Of a stretch of DNA of 64,000 nucleotides, positions 21,801-29,631 are shown piece after piece. The notes beneath the pieces were generated by a model. The model was not told the origin of the DNA, did not search any database, and was given only the letters and a program-made list of their open reading frames with translations. Positions within the stretch are counted from its first letter, which is position 1; every line of letters starts with the position of its first letter. The DNA comes from Haemophilus haemolyticus (lineage in GTDB: Bacteria; Pseudomonadota; Gammaproteobacteria; Enterobacterales; Pasteurellaceae). Both the position numbers and the translations under genes were made by a program. The DNA lies in assembly GCF_003352385.1 (NCBI RefSeq), contig NZ_CP031243.1, positions 1,404,501-1,468,500 of the forward strand, read 5' to 3'.

Positions 21801-23025
21801 CTTTATTCGACTCAACTTTCGCCGCTACTTTATAAACATTGCCATCTTGTGTCACGGTAGTTGTCGCATCTGCATTTGTGACGCTAGTTTTCGCCGCATT
21901 AATCGCCGCCGCTACTTCACCTGCTTTCGCTAACTTACCTTTATCTGCATCTGCAACACTTGCATCATTCCCTGCCGTAATCGTACCCGTTACCGCGGAG
22001 ACTTTGCCACCTGTGACATTAATCGTTGTGTTATCTGTATCTACAGACACACCACTTCCATCTACAGTAATACCACCGTCAGTTTTCGCATGGACAGACA
22101 CACCATTTGCATCTACAGTAAGACCACCGTTGGTTTTCGCATTAACAGAAACCTTATTATCCGCAGAAACTGAAATTCCATCTCCTGCAGTAACAGGGGT
22201 GCTACCACCCGCAGCTGCACCGCCTTGTGGTTGTTCAGTTTTAATAGTAACTACGTGTTTACCATTAGTATCAGTTGTAGCAGTTACGGTAATACCGCCC
22301 TCGCCTTTAAATTCTACTTCTTCGCCACTTTTTACGGTTGAAGCTTCACCGCCATTTGCAGAAACTTTCCAACCCAATTCATTTAACGTGCTCGATAAAT
22401 CTCCTGCATTAACAAGTTTTTTCTTATCCTCTTCTTTAGGGGCGGTTACTTTGCCGTTATTAACGGTAAGACCAATGGTGTCGGCAGTGAGTTTATTACC
22501 ATCTTCATCAATTTTTAATCCGTCGCCAGTGTTTACGCTAAATTTAGCTGAACGTCCAGTCTGATCAATCGTAACACCTTTACCCTCAACTAAGTAAAGG
22601 TAGCTGGTTTTATTAGTCGGTGGTACTGCAGCACTCTCTGGAGCTGGTTCTACGGTAATGACTGTACTTATCTTCTCATCATCAGGGATATTATCATCAT
22701 TAATCTTCTTACCCTTTTGAAATTCTTTTCGCTTCCCTTCTTTATCAACAACAACAAGACCGAAACCCAAGCCGCCTAATTCATTACCATTTGCATCTAT
22801 AATTCCAGTTGGTCTAGGTGGAGTATACCCATCTGAAGGATTATCAGGGTTTGGTCCCCAATCCGACTCACTCGTACTCGCCTGAGCCGTTGCAGACAAC
22901 AGCGTCGCCAATACGGCGGTTGCCACGGTTACAGAAGCACGTTTTTTGTGTGATTTAGTAAGTTCAGATACAGCTACCCAAGCTTGAGAAACTTCACTCC
23001 ATACAATTCTAAAAATCTTATTCAT
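15871..23025 (-). CDS. Giant trimeric autotransporter adhesin with 849-bp repeats
   Basis: This 2384-residue protein is a type Vc surface adhesin of the Hia/Hsf/Cha/YadA class. It begins with an extended signal peptide (MNKIFRIVWSEVSQAWVAVS...), cleaved near residue 50 (ATAQA). An N-terminal part (about 50-317) includes a Trp-ring-like LGWKVSANGG near residue 216. Residues about 317-1929 are 5.7 copies of a 283-residue unit, nearly identical in DNA. Then come a neck (AGDISPTSSDAVNGAQIYAL), a YadA-type head of short repeats (GKYATAIGALSEASGQNAVA), a second neck (AGEISATSTDAINGSQLY) and the beta-barrel anchor ending AGVAYFW. A TTG microsatellite sits in the promoter. It is probably an epithelial or matrix adhesin; the ligand is unknown. 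Confidence 0.95.
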   Translation of the reverse strand: MNKIFRIVWSEVSQAWVAVSELTKSHKKRASVTVATAVLATLLSATAQASTSESDWGPNPDNPSDGYTPPRPTGIIDANGNELGGLGFGLVVVDKEGKRKEFQKGKKINDDNIPDDEKISTVITVEPAPESAAVPPTNKTSYLYLVEGKGVTIDQTGRSAKFSVNTGDGLKIDEDGNKLTADTIGLTVNNGKVTAPKEEDKKKLVNAGDLSSTLNELGWKVSANGGEASTVKSGEEVEFKGEGGITVTATTDTNGKHVVTIKTEQPQGGAAAGGSTPVTAGDGISVSADNKVSVNAKTNGGLTVDANGVSVHAKTDGGITVDGSGVSVDTDNTTINVTGGKVSAVTGTITAGNDASVADADKGKLAKAGEVAAAINAAKTSVTNADATTTVTQDGNVYKVAAKVESNKGLETTNGLAVKQGSGITVDGSGVSVKAKEKGGINVDTDGVSVNTDGTTITLDTATGNVKAVTGEFGKNNKTGDTIASNGDENKLATVSSVATAINAAKVKVEAGSGADVSHNKATNTYTVSAKVESDKGLESGAAGLSVKAGDGVTVDNKGVSVKSKTNGGITVGADGVSVQNGNGITVGANGVSVNAKTNGGITVDGSGVSVDTDNTTINVTGGKVSAVTGTITAGNDASVADADKGKLAKAGEVAAAINAAKTSVTNADATTTVTQDGNVYKVAAKVESNKGLETTNGLAVKQGSGITVDGSGVSVKAKEKGGINVDTDGVSVNTDGTTITLDTATGNVKAVTGEFGKNNKTGDTIASNGDENKLATVSSVATAINAAKVKVEAGSGADVSHNKATNTYTVSAKVESDKGLESGAAGLSVKAGDGVTVDNKGVSVKSKTNGGITVGADGVSVQNGNGITVGANGVSVNAKTNGGITVDGSGVSVDTDNTTINVTGGKVSAVTGTITAGNDASVADADKGKLAKAGEVAAAINAAKTSVTNADATTTVTQDGNVYKVAAKVESNKGLETTNGLAVKQGSGITVDGSGVSVKAKEKGGINVDTDGVSVNTDGTTITLDTATGNVKAVTGEFGKNNKTGDTIASNGDENKLATVSSVATAINAAKVKVEAGSGADVSHNKATNTYTVSAKVESDKGLESGAAGLSVKAGDGVTVDNKGVSVKSKTNGGITVGADGVSVQNGNGITVGANGVSVNAKTNGGITVDGSGVSVDTDNTTINVTGGKVSAVTGTITAGNDASVADADKGKLAKAGEVAAAINAAKTSVTNADATTTVTQDGNVYKVAAKVESNKGLETTNGLAVKQGSGITVDGSGVSVKAKEKGGINVDTDGVSVNTDGTTITLDTATGNVKAVTGEFGKNNKTGDTIASNGDENKLATVSSVATAINAAKVKVEAGSGADVSHNKATNTYTVSAKVESDKGLESGAAGLSVKAGDGVTVDNKGVSVKSKTNGGITVGADGVSVQNGNGITVGANGVSVNAKTNGGITVDGSGVSVDTDNTTINVTGGKVSAVTGTITAGNDASVADADKGKLAKAGEVAAAINAAKTSVTNADATTTVTQDGNVYKVAAKVESNKGLETTNGLAVKQGSGITVDGSGVSVKAKEKGGINVDTDGVSVNTDGTTITLDTATGNVKAVTGEFGKNNKTGDTIASNGDENKLATVSSVATAINAAKVKVEAGSGADVSHNKATNTYTVSAKVESDKGLESGAAGLSVKAGDGVTVDNKGVSVKSKTNGGITVGADGVSVQNGNGITVGANGVSVNAKTNGGITVDGSGVSVDTDNTTINVTGGKVSAVTGTITAGNDASVADADKGKLAKAGEVAAAINAAKTSVTNADATTTVTQDGNVYKVAAKVESNKGLETTNGLAVKQGSGITVDGSGVSVKAKEKGGINVDTDGVSVNTDGTTITLDTATGNVKAVTGEFGKNNKTGDTIASNGDENKLATVSSVATAINAAKVKVEAGSGISVEHNPVSNAYTVSAPFEKTENDKGTTVTFKGKTTTEHPNGETKLSGIAAGDISPTSSDAVNGAQIYALNRGAKTEVTNVTIGGNTYENVIVSSDGKNTPLLKTYNTQDRRTVLTNSVYEAIYNMNEHGIKFFHVNDGTVNTKREGHSENDSSASGKYATAIGALSEASGQNAVAMGFGSTVTGDNSIAIGTGNQVNAAKSGAFGDPNIINGKDVNNVAVSGSYAVGNDNIIDSSNTFVLGNDINNKGNSTAVGHTVENSVYLGNKTTARGGDGSQTAALKNIKHDGSEGTTTTAGSIGTVNEAIVNGMSYGGFAGAKGHGVVSVGAADAERRIQNVAAGEISATSTDAINGSQLYSISSRLGNNMNRLNDRINKVGKRADAGTASAIAMANLLQSYRPGLSAATAAVGQYRGQSAIAVGYSRLSDNGKYGVKFSLGANTQGNVGAGAGVAYFW
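17240..22075 (-). repeat. Tandem 849-bp coding repeat array (about 5.7 units)
   Basis: Identical landmarks recur every 849 bp (for example at 17594, 18443, 19292, 20141, 20990 and 21839). Units look identical at base level apart from the array edges: a C/T-type change at about 17270 versus 18119, and divergence beyond about 22075. Each unit encodes 283 residues built from GGITV(D/G)xxGVSV-type strands and AAINAA(K)-containing stalk segments. Such identity implies recent expansion or ongoing homogenisation, and copy number is expected to vary. Confidence 0.95.
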
Positions 23026-23068
23026 AAGTCCTCTTTTTACATAATTAAATTAAATAAAATAGTCCTGG

Positions 23069-23113
<45 letters not shown>

Positions 23114-23150
23114 ATAATAATTGTCTATTTTAGACTCTACCATAAACATA

Positions 23151-23174
23151 AAGGACTGAATTTATTCAGTCCTT
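23151..23174 (-). terminator. Terminator of metE
   Basis: AAGGACTGAA (23151-23160) pairs with TTCAGTCCTT (23165-23174) around a four-base loop, about 33 bp beyond the metE stop, with a T-rich stretch following on the minus strand. Confidence 0.8.
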
Positions 23175-23206
23175 AAGTTACAGTTGAATGATGATAAACT
23201 TAAAAT

Positions 23207-25477
23207 TTACGCTAATTCCGCACGTAATTTTTTGGTTACATCCACCATCACTTTTAATTGATCGATAGTTTCTGTCCAACCACGTGTTTTTAAGCCACAG
23301 TCTGGGTTTACCCATAAGCGTTCTTTTGGAATTACTTTTAACGCTTTGCGTAATAAGTGTTCAATTTCACCTGCGGTTGGTACACGTGGGCTGTGGATAT
23401 CATACACACCTGGACCGATGTCATTCGGATAGTTGAATTTCACGAAGGCATCTAATAATTCCATATCTGAACGTGAAGTTTCGATGGTAATCACGTCTGC
23501 ATCTAATGCAGCAATCGCTGGTAAGATGTCGTTAAACTCGGAATAACACATATGTGTATGAATTTGTGTATCATCTTGCACGCCCATTGAACTTAAACGG
23601 AATGCTTCGCCTGCCCATTGTAAGTATGCATCCCAATCTGCACGTTTAAGTGGTAAACCTTCACGAATTGCTGGCTCATCAATTTGGATAACTTTAATGC
23701 CGGCTGCTTCTAAATCTAACACTTCATCAGATAATGCTACGCCGATTTGTTTACATACGGTTGAACGTGGAATATCGTTACGCACAAATGACCATTGTAA
23801 AATAGTTACAGGGCCTGTGAGCATTCCTTTCATTACGCGGTTTGTGAGGCTTTGTGCATATTGTGACCAACGTACTGTCATTGGCTCTGGGCGGGTTACA
23901 TCACCGTAAATCACTGGTGGTTTTACACAACGTGAACCGTAGCTTTGTACCCAACCAAATTTAGTGAATGCGAAACCGTCTAATAATTCCCCAAAGTATT
24001 CCACCATATCGTTACGTTCTGCTTCGCCGTGAACTAACACATCTAAATCTAATTCTTCTTGGCGACGTACCACATATTCAATTTCTTTTTTCATTGCCGC
24101 TTCATAATCTGCAAGAGATAACTCGCCTTTTTTGAAACTTGCACGAGCGTGACGAATCTCAGTCGTTTGCGGGAATGAACCAATGTTTGTAGTTGGTAGA
24201 AGCGGTAAATTTAACCACGCATTTTGCTTAACGATACGTTCTGCAAATGGCGATTTACGTTGATCCGCACCTTTTGGTAAGTTTGCTAAACGCTCAGCCA
24301 CTTCTGGACGATGAATTTCTTTTGAGGTTGCACGAGCATCTGCAGCCGTTTGGCTTGCATCTAATGCCGCTTGTACAGAAGCTCTGCCATGATTTAACGC
24401 TTGTTTTAATACATTTAATTCTTCCACTTTTTGTAGTGTGAAAGATAACCAGCTGTAAAGTGCGGTATTTTTTTCTTTTAATTGTACTTCCACTTCTAAA
24501 TCAAATGGGGTGTGCAATAATGAACAGCTTGGTGCAATCCATAAACGCTCGCCTAATTTTGCTTTTAATGGCTCTAATACATCTAACACTTTGTTTAAGT
24601 TTGCACGCCAGATATTACGACCTTCAATCACACCAGCGGATAACACTTTGCTGTAATCTTCAAAGGCTGCAAGTTGTTCTGGTGCACGCACTAAATCTAA
24701 ATGTAAGCCTGCAACAGGTAAAGCTTTTAATAACTCAGCGTGTTGTGCAACTGAACCAAAATAAGTGGCTAATAATAATTTTGCATTCACTTTGCTTAAT
24801 TCAGCGTAAACAGATTTATAGGCTTCAACCCATTCTGCAGGTAAGTCCAATGCTAATGCAGGCTCATCAATTTGAATCCACTCCGCACCTTCAGCCACTA
24901 ATGCATTTAAGATTTCAACATAAACAGGCACTAATTGATTTAACAAATCGAAACGGTTAAATGCTTCGCCTTTTTCTTTACCCAACCATAAGAATGTTAA
25001 TGGACCAACAATCACTGGTTTGAAGTTTAAACCTAAAGCTTTTGCTTCACGGATTTGATTTACATAATGTGCTGGATTAGCTTTGAATTGTGTATTTTTA
25101 TGAAATTCTGGTACGAGATAGTGATAGTTCGTATCGAACCATTTGGTCATTTCAATCGCAAATTGATCTTTGTTACCGCGTGCAAGTTGGAAATATTGAT
25201 CAAGGGTTAAATTTTGGCTATCAAAACCAAAACGAGCAGGAATTGCCCCAGTTGCCACTTGTAAATCTAAAATATGATCGTAGAACGTGAAATCGCCCAC
25301 TGCAACGAAATCTGCATTCGCCGCTGCTTGATGTTTCCAGTTTTTTTCACGCAACGCTTTCGCTAAATCTAATAAATCTTGCTCTGCTAATTCTTTACGC
25401 CAATAACGTTCTTGTGCAAATTTTAATTCACGTTTTGCACCCACACGAGGAAAGCCTAAGATATGTGATGTTGTCAT
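23207..25477 (-). CDS. metE: Cobalamin-independent methionine synthase
   Basis: This 756-residue enzyme transfers the methyl group of methyltetrahydropteroyl-triglutamate to homocysteine. The N-terminal folate-binding half starts [21 protein letters not shown]. The C-terminal catalytic half contains [40 protein letters not shown] and the zinc-ligand segments [10 protein letters not shown] and [13 protein letters not shown]. The family length is about 755. A MetJ-like operator lies 38-53 bp upstream of the start. Isolated gene with its own terminator; intact. Confidence 0.98.
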   Translation of the reverse strand: MTTSHILGFPRVGAKRELKFAQERYWRKELAEQDLLDLAKALREKNWKHQAAANADFVAVGDFTFYDHILDLQVATGAIPARFGFDSQNLTLDQYFQLARGNKDQFAIEMTKWFDTNYHYLVPEFHKNTQFKANPAHYVNQIREAKALGLNFKPVIVGPLTFLWLGKEKGEAFNRFDLLNQLVPVYVEILNALVAEGAEWIQIDEPALALDLPAEWVEAYKSVYAELSKVNAKLLLATYFGSVAQHAELLKALPVAGLHLDLVRAPEQLAAFEDYSKVLSAGVIEGRNIWRANLNKVLDVLEPLKAKLGERLWIAPSCSLLHTPFDLEVEVQLKEKNTALYSWLSFTLQKVEELNVLKQALNHGRASVQAALDASQTAADARATSKEIHRPEVAERLANLPKGADQRKSPFAERIVKQNAWLNLPLLPTTNIGSFPQTTEIRHARASFKKGELSLADYEAAMKKEIEYVVRRQEELDLDVLVHGEAERNDMVEYFGELLDGFAFTKFGWVQSYGSRCVKPPVIYGDVTRPEPMTVRWSQYAQSLTNRVMKGMLTGPVTILQWSFVRNDIPRSTVCKQIGVALSDEVLDLEAAGIKVIQIDEPAIREGLPLKRADWDAYLQWAGEAFRLSSMGVQDDTQIHTHMCYSEFNDILPAIAALDADVITIETSRSDMELLDAFVKFNYPNDIGPGVYDIHSPRVPTAGEIEHLLRKALKVIPKERLWVNPDCGLKTRGWTETIDQLKVMVDVTKKLRAELA

Positions 25478-25514
25478 AATAACTCCCGTTTTAAAGTAAT
25501 CTTCTTAATCATTT

Positions 25515-25530
25515 AGACGGCTAAACGTCT
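25515..25530 (-). promoter_or_regulatory. MetJ operator (two tandem met boxes) upstream of metE
   Basis: Two adjacent octamers, AGACGGCT (25515-25522) and AAACGTCT (25523-25530), each match the met box AGACGTCT in seven of eight positions. MetJ binds tandem octamers, and the site lies 38 bp upstream of the metE ATG, where repression of transcription is expected. The rest of the 25478-25772 gap shows only the pepN terminator and one uptake-signal-like core. Confidence 0.75.
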
Positions 25531-25627
25531 GTACGGGTATAGAATGCGTCATCTCAATATATTATGCAAACTTATTATTTTCAGGATTTGTATGAAATAA
25601 ATTAATATTAAAGCCAGGTATAAAACA

Positions 25628-25650
25628 AAGGGGCATATCAATGCCCCAAA
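25628..25650 (-). terminator. Probable terminator of pepN
   Basis: GGGGCAT (25630-25636) and ATGCCCC (25641-25647) form a GC-rich stem around a four-base loop, flanked by AAA/TTT; on the minus strand a T-rich stretch follows. It is about 120 bp past the pepN stop. Confidence 0.65.
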
Positions 25651-25772
25651 AACTATTGAAAAATTTACCGCACTTTTAACCATATTTTAAAGATCTGGCT
25701 TTAGGTGATTTGATTTTCAGTTGGCTACAAATTGTAGCCAACTCATTTCCCTTTTACGCACATTTACTCCAC

Positions 25773-28382
25773 CTACTGCAACGCTTTCTCAATTTTTTCA
25801 AATAAATCTTTTGACAGATTTTCTACAATGCTTAGACGTTCTAAAGCTCGTTTCATGAGCGTTTGGCGTTGAGCATCAAAGCGAGAAAAACGAATTAATG
25901 GCTCGATTAAACGCGCCGCCACTTGCGGATTGCTTTCATTTAAACGGATTAACACATCCGTTAAGAAACGATAGCCTGATCCGCTTACGTTGTGAAATGC
26001 TTTTAAGTTGTGATTTGCAAAGCTACCTACTAATGCACGTAAACGATTTGGATTGTTGAAGTTAAAACTTGGATGATCCATTAATAACTGAATAATTTCC
26101 AATACATTTTCATCTGGGCGAGTGGCTTGTAATGCAAACCATTTATCCATTACTAATCCATCGTGTTGCCATTTTTGTTCAAAATCAGTTAATAACACAT
26201 CTCTGCAAGGTAATGCCGCTTTAGTTGCAACACTTAATGCAGCCAATGTATCTGTCATATTATTCGCATTGTTGTAATGTTTTTGCACTAGGTTGTTGCC
26301 CAAATTGGTGTAAGCCAAATAAGTTAAGCAAAGATTACGCATTGCACGCAAGGCGATGTCTTGTTGCGTAACTTGATACTCATCAAGGCGAATATGGGTA
26401 TAAACACGCAAGAAATCATCTTTTAAAGTCTCGGCAATTTGCGCTTGCATAAATGCTCTTGCGGCTGAAATGCCATCAGGATCGATGGTTTTAAAACCTT
26501 CCGCAAATTCCATTTCTTTTGGAAGGGTGAGAATTAAGGTTGCCAGTTCAATATCTTTCTCATAATGGTTCAGAACATAAGAAAGTGCGGTCAAAATTTC
26601 AGGCGAAATTTCTAGTGGCTCGCCTTGTTGGAAACGCACAACATTACGACGTAATTCTTGCGTAAATAGCATTTGTGCCGCATCCCAACGGATAAATTGA
26701 TTGTCTGCAAATTTAAGCAAGCCTAATAACTGCTCGGTTTTATAATCATAATCAAGTTTTACTGGCGCGGAGAAATCACATAACAATGCTGGAATTGGGC
26801 GACCATAAATGCCATGAAACTCGAAGGCTTGGTCTTTTTCAGTAACATTTAATACATCACTCAACAATTCGCCATTATGTTGTAGCATTTGTTTCGTGCC
26901 ATTCGCATCATAAAGCGCGATTTTTAATGGAATATGTAAATTCACTTTTTCCATTTGATCGGCAGTTGGCGGTGTAGATTGTGAAACCGTTAAACGATAA
27001 GTATGCGTTTTTTCGTCATAAGCATCGCTAATCAATAATTCTGGTGTACCCGATTGGCTATACCAACGGCGGAACTGGTTTAAATCGAGCTTATTTGCTC
27101 GTTCCATCGCAGAAACAAAATCTTCACAGGTTGCCGCTTTTCCATCGTTTTCAGCAATATAAAGTTGCATGCCTTTTTGGAAACCTTGTTCACCTAATAA
27201 AGTGTGCAACATACGAATCACTTCTGCCCCTTTTTCATATACTGTCACTGTATAGAAGTTATTCATTTCAATCACTTTTTCAGGGCGAATTGGGTGTGAC
27301 ATTGGGCTTGAATCTTCGGCAAATTGTACGGTGCGTAAAAATTTCACATTATTAATGCGATTTACCGCACGCGAACCTGTATCTGAAGAAAATTCTTGAT
27401 CACGGAAAACTGTTAAGCCTTCTTTCAAACTTAACTGGAACCAATCTCGGCAAGTCACACGGTTTCCAGTCCAGTTATGGAAATATTCGTGTGCAATCAC
27501 ACTTTCAATAGCAAGATAATCCTCATCTGTTGCCGTTTGTGGATTGGCTAATACAAATTTAGAGTTAAAGATATTTAACCCTTTATTTTCCATGGCGCCC
27601 ATATTGAAGAAGTCCACTGCAACGATCATGTAAATATCTAGGTCATATTCTAAAGTAAAGCGATCTTCATCCCATTTCATCGCTTTTTTCAGACTTTCCA
27701 TTGCCCAAGTTGCGCGGTTAAGATTCCCGCGATCCACATAAAGCTCTAACGCCACTTCTCGTCCACTTTTGGTGATGAATTTATCTTGTAATAAATCAAA
27801 ATCCCCCGCCACTAAAGCAAATAAATAGCTTGGTTTCGGAAACGGATCGTTCCATTCCACCCAATGACGACCATCCTCTAATTCACCACTTGCAATGCGA
27901 TTACCATTAGAAAGTAAGTAAGGATATTTGGTTTTATCTGCGGTAATTTTGGTTGTATAACGCGCCAGCACATCAGGGCGATCAAGCATATAAGTAATTT
28001 GACGGAAACCTTCCGCCTCGCATTGTGTACAAATGCCCTCTCCAGACTGATATAACCCTTGTAATGAAGTATTTTCAGCTGGCACAAGGAAAGTCACAAT
28101 TTTAAGCTCAAATTCTTCCGCACTTTTACCTTTTAAATCGAGCGTTAAACTCTCGCCATCTTGTTGATAGGCAGAAAATGGCTCACCATTAAATTTAATA
28201 GAAGAAAACTGGAAACTATGCCCATCTAAACGTAAAGAAGTCGCTTCATTATTTAAGCGTTGGAATTTTGTGGTTGCCGTCACCACTGTGTGTTTAGGAT
28301 CAAGTTGAAAATCTAAATAAATGTCTGTGACCGTAAAATCTGGTTGTTTGTAATCTTTTCTATATTTTGCTTTGGCTAACAT
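25773..28382 (-). CDS. pepN: Aminopeptidase N (M1 zinc metallopeptidase)
   Basis: This 869-residue cytosolic aminopeptidase removes N-terminal residues from peptides and is a main route of peptide turnover. The exopeptidase motif GAMENKG and the zinc motif HEYFHNWTGNRVTCRDWFQLSLKEG (HExxH with the downstream Glu) lie around residues 260-325. The length matches E. coli PepN (870), with the helical C-terminal half complete. The gene stands alone between metE and a hicB-like gene, with its own promoter region at 28383-28435. Confidence 0.97.
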   Translation of the reverse strand: MLAKAKYRKDYKQPDFTVTDIYLDFQLDPKHTVVTATTKFQRLNNEATSLRLDGHSFQFSSIKFNGEPFSAYQQDGESLTLDLKGKSAEEFELKIVTFLVPAENTSLQGLYQSGEGICTQCEAEGFRQITYMLDRPDVLARYTTKITADKTKYPYLLSNGNRIASGELEDGRHWVEWNDPFPKPSYLFALVAGDFDLLQDKFITKSGREVALELYVDRGNLNRATWAMESLKKAMKWDEDRFTLEYDLDIYMIVAVDFFNMGAMENKGLNIFNSKFVLANPQTATDEDYLAIESVIAHEYFHNWTGNRVTCRDWFQLSLKEGLTVFRDQEFSSDTGSRAVNRINNVKFLRTVQFAEDSSPMSHPIRPEKVIEMNNFYTVTVYEKGAEVIRMLHTLLGEQGFQKGMQLYIAENDGKAATCEDFVSAMERANKLDLNQFRRWYSQSGTPELLISDAYDEKTHTYRLTVSQSTPPTADQMEKVNLHIPLKIALYDANGTKQMLQHNGELLSDVLNVTEKDQAFEFHGIYGRPIPALLCDFSAPVKLDYDYKTEQLLGLLKFADNQFIRWDAAQMLFTQELRRNVVRFQQGEPLEISPEILTALSYVLNHYEKDIELATLILTLPKEMEFAEGFKTIDPDGISAARAFMQAQIAETLKDDFLRVYTHIRLDEYQVTQQDIALRAMRNLCLTYLAYTNLGNNLVQKHYNNANNMTDTLAALSVATKAALPCRDVLLTDFEQKWQHDGLVMDKWFALQATRPDENVLEIIQLLMDHPSFNFNNPNRLRALVGSFANHNLKAFHNVSGSGYRFLTDVLIRLNESNPQVAARLIEPLIRFSRFDAQRQTLMKRALERLSIVENLSKDLFEKIEKALQ

Positions 28383-28435
28383 AATTTGCCCTACTTTGAA
28401 GAAAGAAAATGTGAATATGATATCGTTACGTTTTG

Positions 28436-28897
28436 TTATCTTAAACTTGTTTTTTCACGAAAAATTTTTTCTTGAATCGCTTCCGTCACAAAAGCATTAA
28501 GCGAACGCTCGCCTGCTATGATCGTTGCTTCTCTATGTAATTCCTCGCCAATTCGTACATTAAATACACCTTTAAAAGGCTTATTCGGTTCTTTACCTAA
28601 TTCCAAGCAATCTTGTAAATATAAATCAACAGATTGACGAAATTCTTTTTCTAGCTCAGATAATGACTCTGCTTCGTAAGTCACTAAATCACGAATGTAA
28701 GCAAGTTTGCCAAACAATATATTGTTTTCTAAATCCGCCTCAATCGTGCCTACATAACCTTTATAATTTAATAATTTCATAGAATACCTACCTGTTTTAA
28801 TGATTCTTTCACTGACTTTAATATAATTTTCAGGATTCCAATTAAATGTAGATTTTGACTGTGCGAGCTTATCTAATAATTTTTCAGTTCGTCCCAT
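28436..28897 (-). CDS. HicB-family antitoxin fused to a hicA remnant
   Basis: The frame encodes 153 residues. From Met40 (28780) on it is a HicB antitoxin: the partial RNase H-like fold (MKLLNYKGYVGTIEADLENNILFGKLAYIRDLVTYE) then a ribbon-helix-helix C-terminus (FNVRIGEELHREATIIAGERSLNAFVTEAIQEKI). A ribosome site AGGTAGG lies just upstream of Met40, so the functional start is probably there. The first 39 residues (MGRTEKLLDKLAQSKSTFNW...) look like the start of a HicA toxin joined, after an in-frame deletion, to its end. No separate hicA gene is present, so this would be an orphan antitoxin. Confidence 0.8.
   Translation of the reverse strand: MGRTEKLLDKLAQSKSTFNWNPENYIKVSERIIKTGRYSMKLLNYKGYVGTIEADLENNILFGKLAYIRDLVTYEAESLSELEKEFRQSVDLYLQDCLELGKEPNKPFKGVFNVRIGEELHREATIIAGERSLNAFVTEAIQEKIFREKTSLR
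28781..28897 (-). pseudogene. Probable hicA toxin remnant (internal deletion)
   Basis: Residues 1-20 of the fused frame (MGRTEKLLDKLAQSKSTFNW) resemble the start of HicA toxins of the GKxEKLLxxLxxxPxxFxW type; residues 21-39 could be what is left of the C-terminal helix. The central double-stranded-RNA-binding-like core with the catalytic His is missing. The interpretation rests on recollection of the family and needs alignment. Confidence 0.5.
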
Positions 28898-28991
28898 ATA
28901 AACTATCGCCCATTAATTTGGTATCAAGTATAGTTACTAAAATTTAAAAATCAAATAATTATAAAATAAGACTAGATAGTACCTACGCAGA

Positions 28992-29007
28992 TAGCAAACG
29001 TTTGCTT
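28992..29007 (+). promoter_or_regulatory. PurR operator upstream of purE
   Basis: The palindrome TAGCAAACGTTTGCTT closely matches the PurR consensus ACGCAAACGTTTGCGT; the central GCAAACGTTTGC is exact. It sits about 61 bp before the purE ATG, a normal position for purine repression. Confidence 0.9.
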
Positions 29008-29067
29008 GGTATATATAAGATATGCTATTCTACACCACGTTTTTAAGTAAAAAATTGAGAAAATAGC

Positions 29068-29562
29068 ATGTCAAAAACTGCACAAGTTGCCGTTGTGATG
29101 GGTTCCAAAAGCGATTGGGCTACCATGCAAGAGGCAACTCAGATTTTAGATGAATTAAAAGTACCTTATCATGTGGAAATCGTCTCTGCTCATCGTACAC
29201 CTGATAAACTTTTTGAATTTGCCGAAAATGCACAAAAAAATGGTTACAAAGTGATTATTGCTGGTGCGGGTGGTGCAGCGCATTTACCTGGTATGATCGC
29301 AGCGAAAACACTTGTGCCAGTGCTAGGGGTGCCAGTAAAAAGTTCTATGTTAAGTGGTGTAGATAGTCTTTATTCAATTGTGCAAATGCCAAAAGGAATC
29401 CCAGTCGGAACATTAGCAATTGGCCCTGCAGGCGCGACAAATGCTGGGTTGTTAGCCGCCCAAATTCTAGCAGGTTGGGATGCAGAATTGCTTTCACGCT
29501 TGCAATCTTTCCGTGAAAGTCAAACTCGTGCTGTACTGGATAATCCCGATCCACGCACATAA
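29068..29562 (+). CDS. purE: N5-carboxyaminoimidazole ribonucleotide mutase
   Basis: This 164-residue class I PurE converts N5-CAIR to CAIR in purine synthesis. The N-terminal [12 protein letters not shown] and the SAHRTPD motif (with the catalytic His) are present, as is the [15 protein letters not shown] segment. It follows a PurR operator and precedes purK by 69 bp, in which an uptake-signal hairpin sits. The family is about 169 residues; complete. Confidence 0.97.
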   Translation: MSKTAQVAVVMGSKSDWATMQEATQILDELKVPYHVEIVSAHRTPDKLFEFAENAQKNGYKVIIAGAGGAAHLPGMIAAKTLVPVLGVPVKSSMLSGVDSLYSIVQMPKGIPVGTLAIGPAGATNAGLLAAQILAGWDAELLSRLQSFRESQTRAVLDNPDPRT

Positions 29563-29579
29563 AAATATCTTTAGATCTG

Positions 29580-29607
29580 ACCGCACTTTTAAAGTGCGGT
29601 TGTTTTT
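29580..29607 (+). terminator. Uptake-signal hairpin between purE and purK
   Basis: ACCGCACTTT (29580-29589) and AAAGTGCGGT (29591-29600) form a tight hairpin followed by a run of seven T. It looks like an intrinsic terminator inside the purEK unit, so purK may be read by partial read-through. Confidence 0.7.
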
Positions 29608-29631
29608 TTCGTAAATTTAACGAGAAATATT

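Noticed and set aside
17240..22075. Repeat array considered as a CRISPR
   Set aside because: Units are 849 bp, contiguous and in frame with the adhesin; there are no short repeats with unique spacers and no cas genes.
17594..22564. Recurring plus-strand ORFs (153, 97 and 60 residues) every 849 bp
   Set aside because: They are antisense shadows of the adhesin repeats; the minus-strand frame has the signal peptide, repeat fold and anchor, and the plus frames have no ribosome sites.
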